Source: Neocallimastix lanati (nom. inval.)
Taxonomy: Eukaryota; Neocallimastigomycota; Neocallimastigomycetes; Neocallimastigales; Neocallimastigaceae
Reading direction: 5' to 3'
Assembly (NCBI GenBank): GCA_016946835.1
Contig: JACVTC010000045.1
Location: 1,086,501-1,150,500 of the forward strand
DNA: 64,000 nt
The position numbers and the translations under genes are program-made. This document shows, in pieces, positions 56,301 to 64,000 of this stretch. Position 1 is the stretch's first letter. Each line of letters begins with the position of its first letter. Below the pieces are notes generated by a model that saw only the letters and a program-made list of their open reading frames with translations, made no database searches and had not been told where the DNA came from.

Positions 56301-58073
56301 ACTTTAATAATTTTTTTTAACTTCTATTAAATTAAATATTAATTTAAAAAAAATAGATTTCTTATTTTTTTTTATACATTTATATTTATTTTATAATTTT
56401 ATTTTTTATTTTTTTATTTTTGTTTGTCTAGTTTTGTAAGATTATTAATTATTATTTTTTAAAATATTGCCGAATTTAAATAAAATAATTTACAAAAACA
56501 ATAACAATATATAATTTATAATATTGGTTTATTATTGATTATTATATTTATACTAATATAATTTTTTTTAATATATATATTTATTATATTAACCGTAATG
56601 AATATAGCTCTATTTAAATAATGTGTGTTTTTTATTTTTAATTAATTTTATATAATAGCATAATTTACTTACTTCTAATTTTATATATAAATATTTATAT
56701 GATTTCTATTTATATTCAGGTGTTAAGTATTGATTTGAAGCATCGAAAATTATATCATTAGGATTTTTTTTTTTATTTTCGTCTAAAAACATTTTTATCT
56801 ATCATTGTTTTCTTATGATATTGTTATTACAAATTAATATTTGATTATTAGGATATTTCTTTAAGGTTGGTATCAGTCATTATGGTTTTTTATATTTCTT
56901 TTATATCGTAAGATTTCAATCAAATCTAGATATTTATTTATAATCTAAATATTTAATATTTTTATATATTAATTATTTAAATTTTCTCATTTAGTATTTT
57001 ATAAAAAGTTTTCTTTTAGTGTTTCTTTATCATCTCATTGTTTTAATTCATGAAAGCTTTTATTTTGTTCAAAAATAATCCATTATTTTCTTTTATTTTT
57101 AAGATATATATAATAAATATCATTTAGATTAATACATTTTTTATATTTTTTATTAAATATTTTATTAATATTTAAAGAATACAAGGTTTCTTCAAAATTC
57201 CTAGTAAATAATTCAAATAATATAATTTAAATTATTTTGTATTAATTATCTGAAAATAATATTTATAAATATTAATTATTATTGATAATATATTTTTTTT
57301 AAAAAATTTTAAATTATTATTAATATTGATGGATTGGATTAAATATTAGTGATTAAATTTTAGCAAAAAATAATTAAATTTATAATTTTTATTGATTGAA
57401 TTTGATTTAATTTTCATTTAATAAGATATTAATATTATTTTTAATGGATTGATATAATTGGATATTTTAAAGATTTAAAAACTTAATATTAGTAAATAAA
57501 TAAAAGTAAATAAATTTTAATATGTAAAATTTGATATGTAAAATCTCAAATTTATCTTTTAACGCATTTTTTAACTCTAACAATTTATTTTTTTATTTAT
57601 AATTACTATATAAAAAGAGATATTAAAAATTCCTATGAATTAAAAGAAATAATTTATTATAGTGTATAACTTTACTAATGTAAACAAAATAATTTTTTTT
57701 ATCAAAAATTAAAAAAAATTTTATTTATTGTTTTTTAATCTTTTACTGTTATATTATAATTTTTATAATTAAGATTTGTTAAGTTTAAAAAATTCAATAC
57801 TAATGATAAACTAAAATTTTATGATTCAATTTTATTTCTATGGATTTTAATTTAGTTTAATAAATTTAACATTTAAAATATAATAAAATTATTAAAAAAA
57901 TTTAAACTTAGTATCAAAATTAATTAAAATAAAATTAAAGGTAAAAATTGTTATTAAATCAACACTATATCATTAATTTAAATATTAATTAAAACTCAGA
58001 ATTTCTTTTTATAAAAATCAAAAAAAAATATTGTTAAAATAATTATAATCTATTATTATATAATTTTATTATA
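56301..58073. other. Spacer holding the inverted copy of the 3880-4740 repeat
   Basis: Between about 56460 and 57480 the minus strand resembles 3880-4740. The best blocks are at 56500-56630 and 57250-57470. Otherwise there is A+T-rich DNA without a frame. The last 500 bp lead into the third glycosyltransferase and should contain its promoter, but no motif is distinct. Confidence 0.55.
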
Positions 58074-58832
58074 ATGTTTAAAAGTTTAATAAAATTAGTA
58101 TTTATTGTAATCCAGGTTGTTAATATATTTTGTAAAAATGAAATTAAAATATCAGTTGTTATGCCAGTATATAACACTGAAAATTATTTAAAAAGAAGTA
58201 TTCAGTCAATATTAGATCAAACATTGAAAGAAATTGAATTAATATGTGTTGATGATGCATCAACTGATAATTCTTTAAGTATATTAGAAGAATTTAAAGA
58301 AAAGGATAGCAGAGTTAAAGTCTTTCATTTTAATAATAATCAAGGTCCAAGTATAGCAAGAAATAAAGGAATTGAAATGTCTACTGGAGAATTTATCGGT
58401 TTTATGGATGATGATGATTATATGGATAAAAGATTTTACGAAAATTCATATAAATATTCAAAAAACTTTGATATTGTAGTTGGTAATTTTGTATTAGGAA
58501 CAAATTTATCATCATATTATTTACCTTTTCCAAATTGGGATCGTCGTGGATCAGTATTTGATTCTATTTTTAGAAGAGAATTTTTAAATACGCATAATAT
58601 AAGATTTCCAGTTAATAAGAGAACTGCTGAGGATATAAAGTTCAGATATGATTGTTATGAATATAATCCTAGAATATTTGAAATTCCTGATGAAGGAATA
58701 TATTATTATTATAAACAGAGAGAAGGTTCTTTAATGAATTTTTCTAAAAAATATTTAAAAAATTATAATCGAAAAGCAAAAATAAAAGCTAAAAATAAGA
58801 TAAAAAATCTAAGAAAACAGAGAAAAGCGTAA
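58074..58832 (+). CDS. Secreted-type family 2 glycosyltransferase, subtype 2
   Basis: 252 residues, single exon, signal peptide 1-20 (MFKSLIKLVFIVIQVVNIFC). The core is KISVVMPVYNTENYLKRSIQS, VDDASTDNS, a DDDD metal site at 112-115 (MDDDDYMD, in place of DSDD) and E186-D187 (AEDIKF). GIYYYYKQREGS is followed by a tail of 30 residues rich in K and R. A sequon at N144 matches the sister genes. It shares DQTLKEIELIC and SIFRREFL with 24189-24965, its closest relative here. It transfers a sugar from a nucleotide donor, probably in the ER/Golgi lumen; the specificity is unknown. It lies 1 kb from the divergent-facing mutase gene's end. Confidence 0.9.
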   Translation: MFKSLIKLVFIVIQVVNIFCKNEIKISVVMPVYNTENYLKRSIQSILDQTLKEIELICVDDASTDNSLSILEEFKEKDSRVKVFHFNNNQGPSIARNKGIEMSTGEFIGFMDDDDYMDKRFYENSYKYSKNFDIVVGNFVLGTNLSSYYLPFPNWDRRGSVFDSIFRREFLNTHNIRFPVNKRTAEDIKFRYDCYEYNPRIFEIPDEGIYYYYKQREGSLMNFSKKYLKNYNRKAKIKAKNKIKNLRKQRKA

Positions 58833-59890
58833 AAAAACGAAAAAATATAAAACGAAGTAATAAAAAATAATTTTTTTATTAAAAAAAATATTCATTAGTT
58901 TAAATTATAATTGATTTATTTTTTATTTTTTATTTTTTATTTTTTTTCTTATTTTTTTATTATTTAATTATTTTATTATTTATTTATCTATTTATTAAAA
59001 TTTTAAGAAATGAAGTTTTGCGAAATGCCACACACTCGTTTTAGATAAATAAGTATGGATTATATTAAGTATACTTATATATAAGTAAATTAAAAATTAT
59101 AGTTTCCCCGACACTTTTTATTTAATTCATGAATATTAAATAATATTATAAATAAATAAAAAATTAATCAATAATTTTTGGTTATAAATATTTTCTATTT
59201 ATATATTTATAAATAACATATTTAATAGAATACGTTTAAATTATTAAAGTTATAAATTTTAAATAAATTAAAAGAATTTTAATATAATTAATACAATAAA
59301 ATCTAAATAAATATTAAATATTAAATATTATCTTTTTTTTTATTTTAATATTTACAGTATATGAATATTTTATTTAAATAATATAAAATTAATAAAATAA
59401 AATAAAAATTCCACTATTATTATTAAATAAATATTATATCATATATATTAAGTAAAAATGTAAATAAGTAAAAATTAATATTTAATATTAATAATAAATA
59501 TTTCTAATTATCATGTTCAAAAATATTTTAATATTTTTTTATTATAATATTAAATATAATAAATTAAAATAAAATTAATATAGGTATAAAATATAAAAAC
59601 TTAAATATTCATTTCTCTTTAAATTTTATTAAAAAATAAAATAACTTTCTATTATCCTTTAAGAAAATTAAAGTTTCAATTAATTTAAAATATATAAATA
59701 ATTATTTTAATATTAATATTTTAATTTATTTAATAAATATTTATTAAATTATTTCATTTAGAAGTACAAATACAAAGTTTCTTATCAAATTTTAAATTAT
59801 AATTTTGAAATATACACTTTAAATTTGTTTTTAGTGCAAAATAATTAATAATTATTATTAAATTTAAATTAAACATCGGTTATTAATATA
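58833..59890. other. Convergent spacer between glycosyltransferase and mutase genes
   Basis: 3' ends of two genes meet here. The small less-biased patch at about 59010-59040 (GAAGTTTTGCGAAATGCCACACACTCG) is not recognised. Otherwise A+T-rich. Confidence 0.5.
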
Positions 59891-61147
59891 CTAATATTTA
59901 TCCCAGTACTTAAAAACAGAATCAATAATATCTTTCATATCGTAATATTTATATTCTGCCAGTCTTCCTCCAAAAATAACATTTTTTTCTTTATCAGCCA
60001 ATTCTTTATATTTTTTGTATAAATTATTATTTTTTTCATCATTGATTGGATAATATCCCTCTTTAGTTTCATCCCATTCCTCACTATACTCTTTACTAAT
60101 CACTGTTTTATTTAATTGATGAATTCGTTCATTATATGGCTCAAAATGTTTATGTTCAATTATTCTGGTATACTCAACATTTTTATCAGGCTGATTAATA
60201 ACTGCCGTTCCTTGGTAATTTGCTACTTCTAATATTTCAGTATCCCATCTTACAGTTCTATATTGCAATTTTCCATATTTGTATCCAAAATATTCATCTA
60301 TTTTTCCCGTATATACAATTTTATCAGCTATTTTCTCATACATTTCTCTATTAGTATTATAATCAACACCTGTGATAACCTCTGTATCTTCTAGTAATTT
60401 ATCTATCATAGCATTATAACATCCTTCAGGAATACCTTGATATCTATCATTAAAATAATTTCCATTAAAAGTAAATCGTGTTGGTAACCTTTTAATGATA
60501 AAGGAAGGTAAATTTTTACAATCTCTTCCCCATTGTTTTTCTGTATATCCTTTAATTAATTTTTCATAAATATCTCTACCAACTAAAGATAACGCTTGTT
60601 CCTCTAAATTATGAACTACACCTGTATATTTATCCTTGTTAATTCTGGCTTTTGCTTCTTTTGGTGTTGAAACACCCCATAATTGGTTAAATGTATACAT
60701 ATTAAAGGGTAGGCTGTATAGTTTATCACCAGCTCGTGACATTGTTTGTAGCATATAAGGATTAAAGTGTGTGATATTATTTACAAAGTTCCATACTCTT
60801 ATATTATCAGTGTGAAATATATGTGGACCGTATTTATGTACATAAATTCCTTCTACTTTTTCACAGTATAAATTACCACCAACAACATCACGTTTCTCCA
60901 CTATAAGAGTACTTTTTCCTTTTTTTTTAGCTAGATAATTAAATGTAGAACCATAAAGGCCTGAACCAACAATAAGATAATCATAGTGTTTCAATTTTGA
61001 TGAGTTTACTCTAAATTTACTCTTAAGTAGATAATAAAGTATTAAAATAACTATAATAATACTAAAATTATAGAGTCTTTTAAACTTTATTTTTTTTATA
61101 ACTGTAAAATTTGATTTATTTACTTTTAAATTTACTTTTTGTTCCAT
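59891..61147 (-). CDS. glf: Bacterial-type UDP-galactopyranose mutase with N-terminal membrane anchor
   Basis: 418 residues. A basic N-terminus (KKIKFKR) is followed by one hydrophobic segment (about 27-42), then a complete mutase: FAD-binding YLIVGSGLYGS (58-67), EKRDVVGGN, GPHIFHT (107-113), GYTEKQWG (200-207), PTRFTFNGNYFNDRYQGIP (R224 is the expected phosphate-binding arginine), QYRTVRWDTE (second arginine region, 295-304) and the C-terminal GGRLAEYKYYDM. It interconverts UDP-galactopyranose and UDP-galactofuranose with reduced FAD. The catalytic part is about 365 residues, the bacterial length, whereas fungal and other eukaryotic mutases are about 500. The anchor with positive charges before it predicts a luminal catalytic domain. 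It looks intact. Transfer from bacteria is inferred from length and motifs. Confidence 0.93.
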   Translation of the reverse strand: MEQKVNLKVNKSNFTVIKKIKFKRLYNFSIIIVILILYYLLKSKFRVNSSKLKHYDYLIVGSGLYGSTFNYLAKKKGKSTLIVEKRDVVGGNLYCEKVEGIYVHKYGPHIFHTDNIRVWNFVNNITHFNPYMLQTMSRAGDKLYSLPFNMYTFNQLWGVSTPKEAKARINKDKYTGVVHNLEEQALSLVGRDIYEKLIKGYTEKQWGRDCKNLPSFIIKRLPTRFTFNGNYFNDRYQGIPEGCYNAMIDKLLEDTEVITGVDYNTNREMYEKIADKIVYTGKIDEYFGYKYGKLQYRTVRWDTEILEVANYQGTAVINQPDKNVEYTRIIEHKHFEPYNERIHQLNKTVISKEYSEEWDETKEGYYPINDEKNNNLYKKYKELADKEKNVIFGGRLAEYKYYDMKDIIDSVFKYWDKY

Positions 61148-63232
61148 TAGTAAATGATGTATTAAAAATTAAATTTCTTTAAACAAATATATATAATTAA
61201 AAATTTTTTATTGACTTAAAAGATAATGTGATTAGGATTACATATATAAGTTTTTTATTATATATATATTATTTATTATTAAAATAAATATATTAATATT
61301 TAATATATTGATATATCAATATTTAGAGAAAATTATTAGTTCATATCAAATTTATAATATAACAAAATAATATACTATTTTAATAAAAGGAATTAAAGGT
61401 TAGGAATAATTTCTAAGATTATATATTTTAAATTGTAATTCCAATATTTTCTTTGGTATTCCAAAAAAAAAGATTTTTCATAAATTAGTGAAATACATTT
61501 TATTTTTAGTTAATGGATTATATTGATATAAATAACTTAATTAGTAGTCAAAAACAAATTAATATTCAAGTTTTCATAAAATTTTAAATTATAAAATTAA
61601 AGTTTAACGTAATATGAAATTACAGACTAAAATAGAGAACCTCTTATTAATTATGGTTAAATCATGAAATGATTAATATTAAAATAGTTTTATTTCAATG
61701 TGAATAGTTATTTATAATATTAGTACCAAAAAAATGACTTATGGTATTTTACAGGAAATAATAAAATAAATCTTAATTTATATTTTATATTATTAGTCTA
61801 ATATAACTTTTATTTATTCAAGTTAAGTTGAGGGAAAGTTGGAAATATACATATTAAAGTTATAAATAATATTATATAATATTATATATCTTGTGTAAAT
61901 TGGGTAAGGAATATTATTAACAAACATAATATAAAATTAACTGTAAATAATATATTAATGTATAATATTAAGTTACATTCTGACTTTATAGTTCTATATA
62001 TTAAGATATATTCTTTTTTAAAATTTTTAAGATATGAATTTTATTTTAATAATTATTAATCTCTAAAATTAATTCTTATAAAGGTTTAAGGATTAAAAGA
62101 TATTTATTAATGAATATTATTTATTTATAAAATTATTTATAAAATTATTTATAAAATCGAATAAATATTCAATGATTTTATCATATTATAAAGTTAATAT
62201 TTTATTTATGTAAGTTATTTTTTTAAATATATTTGTAAAATCTTAAAAATTTAAAACTTTATAATATAGTTAATGTTATTTTTGTTATATTTAAGTATAA
62301 TAAATATATTTTTTCTTTTATAATTCCTATTTTTTTTGTTTTAATTTTTATATAAAAAAATTTATTTGTGATTTACAATAAAACTAAATATTTATTATAA
62401 ATATATAATAAATTGTAAATTTTTTTTGAGATAAAATTTTTATTTGGATTTAATTATAAATTTTATTGAATAAAAAATAAAAATAATTCTTCTAGATTAA
62501 AATAATTAAAAATATTATGTATGCATTTCAAATATCTTTTTGAAAATTAAAAAATTTAAAATTTCAATAGAGTTTCTATAGAATTATATATAAAACAAAT
62601 AATTCGGTAAATATAAAATAATACAATTTATTTAATTTTCGTTCTACAATAGGTAGAAACATTTATATTAGTAACGACAAAATATTGTTGGTAATCACAA
62701 TAAATAAAAGGAATTCATTGATATATATAAGAATCTAATTATTCTTATGATGAAATCACCTTATTAACCATGGATTTGTTAGATTATTAAAGAAGTTAAT
62801 TTGACATTATAGCAATAAAATGAAGAAAATTTAAAATCATCACTAAAAATGATTTAAAGGAATTCTTTCAGTCTAATTAATTTTTTAATTTATAAAATTA
62901 AAAACAATAATATTTTAATAATATTTTTTGTTTCATTTAAATAAATTTTTCGTTAATCGCTATTTAAAATTCTAAATAAAAATTTATAATAGATATAAAT
63001 AAGAAAAATTAGCAAAAAATATTTTTTTATGAATACATTAAATTAAATTTATTTATTTTTTAATAAAAATTTTAATATATTAATTAATTAAAAATATAAT
63101 TATTTAATAAAAATTTTAAGATTTTTATAACTTTATTTATTTTATTTTTAAATTAAAATATAAAAAAAATATATAAATATTTAATAAAAATTCTATTTAA
63201 AAATAAAAAATTTTTATTAATAAATAAAAAAA
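61148..63232. other. Long A+T-rich spacer, no gene seen
   Basis: Two kilobases upstream of both the mutase (minus) and the fourth glycosyltransferase (plus). It should hold both promoters. A direct triplet of ATTTATAAAATT occurs near 62128-62158. No coding or RNA feature found. Confidence 0.5.
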
Positions 63233-63994
63233 ATGAATTTAATTTTTGGAGTATTTTTAATTACTTTTTTATTTCTAGAAATATTTATAACGAATATTAA
63301 TGCCTTACCATTATCCATTGTTGTGCCTGTATTTAATACAGCATCATACTTAGACAGGTGTATAAATTCAATATTGAATCAAACTTTTAAAGATTTTGAA
63401 TTAATATGTATTGACGATGGATCAACAGATAACTCCATGGAAATATTAGAAAAGTATAGAATAACCGATAATAGAGTTAAAGTTATTCATTTTGAACAAA
63501 ATAAAGGTGCCAGTGCTGCAAGAAATGAAGGAATCGAAAATGCAAAAGGGGAATTTATTGGATTTGTTGATAGTGATGATTATATTGATGAAAGATTTTA
63601 TGAAAATCTACTAAAAAAATCAAATGGTTATGATATTGTGGTTGGTCAACTTGTTTTAAGTACTAATATTTCTAAATTTTATTATAAAGAAGAATATAAA
63701 GATCATTGGTCAATTTATGATTCAATTTGGAAAAAAGAGTTCTTAAATGAAAATAATATCAGATATGATGAAACATTGAAAATTGGAAATGATTATGCCT
63801 TTAATGTACTTGCTTATAAATATAATCCAAGAATTATGAACTTACCCGATGAAGGAATATATTATTATTACAAGAGAAGAACAGGTTCTCTCAGAAATTT
63901 TTCAAAAAAATCTTTAAAAAAATTTAATAAAATTGCACAAAAAAAATTTAAAATCAAAAAAAAGCATTTAAAGAAAAGAAAAGAATATTTTTAA
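63233..63994 (+). CDS. Secreted-type family 2 glycosyltransferase, subtype 1
   Basis: 253 residues, single exon, complete just before the window ends. Signal peptide 1-24. The core is LSIVVPVFNTASYLDRCINS, IDDGSTDNS, the DSDD metal site at 113-116 (VDSDDYIDE) and, where the others have Glu-Asp, N186-D187 (IGNDYAF). The aspartate, the expected catalytic base, is kept. GIYYYYKRRTGS precedes a tail of about 30 residues rich in K and R. A sequon at N145 matches the other three. It is closest to 13353-14114 (shared SILNQTFKD, IWKK.FL, YKRRTGS). Likely a luminal transferase of bacterial descent; specificity unknown. Confidence 0.9.
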   Translation: MNLIFGVFLITFLFLEIFITNINALPLSIVVPVFNTASYLDRCINSILNQTFKDFELICIDDGSTDNSMEILEKYRITDNRVKVIHFEQNKGASAARNEGIENAKGEFIGFVDSDDYIDERFYENLLKKSNGYDIVVGQLVLSTNISKFYYKEEYKDHWSIYDSIWKKEFLNENNIRYDETLKIGNDYAFNVLAYKYNPRIMNLPDEGIYYYYKRRTGSLRNFSKKSLKKFNKIAQKKFKIKKKHLKKRKEYF

Positions 63995-64000
63995 ATTATT

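Noticed and set aside
13353-63994. Operon-like co-transcription of the glycan genes
   Set aside because: The genes are about 2-17 kb apart on both strands with retroelements between them; each must have its own promoter.

Overview
The window is extremely A+T-rich eukaryotic DNA (by eye well over 80% A+T), with long gene-free spacers, short spliceosomal introns and a heavy load of Ty1/copia retroelements. The base composition, the intron structure, the PEX11 gene and the bacterial-type carbohydrate genes together suggest a fungus. An anaerobic gut fungus (Neocallimastigomycota) is the best guess, but that is inference and not proven by any marker here. No tRNA, rRNA or CRISPR array was found.

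Host genes are few and about 5-15 kb apart. Seven intact protein genes look like a bacterial-type surface-glycan assembly set. They are four family 2 glycosyltransferases (13353-14114, 24189-24965, 58074-58832, 63233-63994), a TupA-type ATP-grasp protein (37654-38691, minus), a HAD-superfamily protein of the kind found in bacterial polysaccharide loci (41596-43482) and a short, bacterial-type UDP-galactopyranose mutase (59891-61147, minus). Six begin with a secretory signal peptide and the mutase with a signal anchor. The four glycosyltransferases share an N-glycosylation sequon at the same place, and most members of the set end in a lysine/arginine-rich tail. The simplest reading is that bacterial glycan enzymes were acquired and re-addressed to the ER/Golgi lumen. 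An eighth bacterial-type gene, the C-terminal half of a MurB-like reductase, lies at 8526-9120 (minus) with its frame interrupted. One ordinary eukaryotic gene, PEX11, lies at 39684-40540 (minus) and has at least two introns.

The rest is mobile DNA. At the left edge is a Ty3/gypsy relic (1-1740). A family here called A has two LTRs at 2532-2741 and 5785-5995 and scattered relics near 7300, 9310, 12870 and 44515. A nearly whole copia element, E, lies at 15047-21329 (minus). A copia pol fragment lies at 25759-26110. A decayed LINE with AP endonuclease and reverse transcriptase lies at about 26220-30055. An older copia element, B, lies at 31262-37509 (minus). A copia element, D (plus, from 44710), carries a younger copia element, C, at 46146-52215 (minus), flanked by the target duplication gatat.

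The copia families share three structural features. All appear to prime from the 5' half of tRNA-Lys(CUU). In families A, B/C and E the 5' leader carries five or six short palindromes about 37-48 bp apart, with different sequences in different families. In the same families a hairpin sits immediately before the polypurine tract. These features and the re-addressed glycan set are the main things worth following up.
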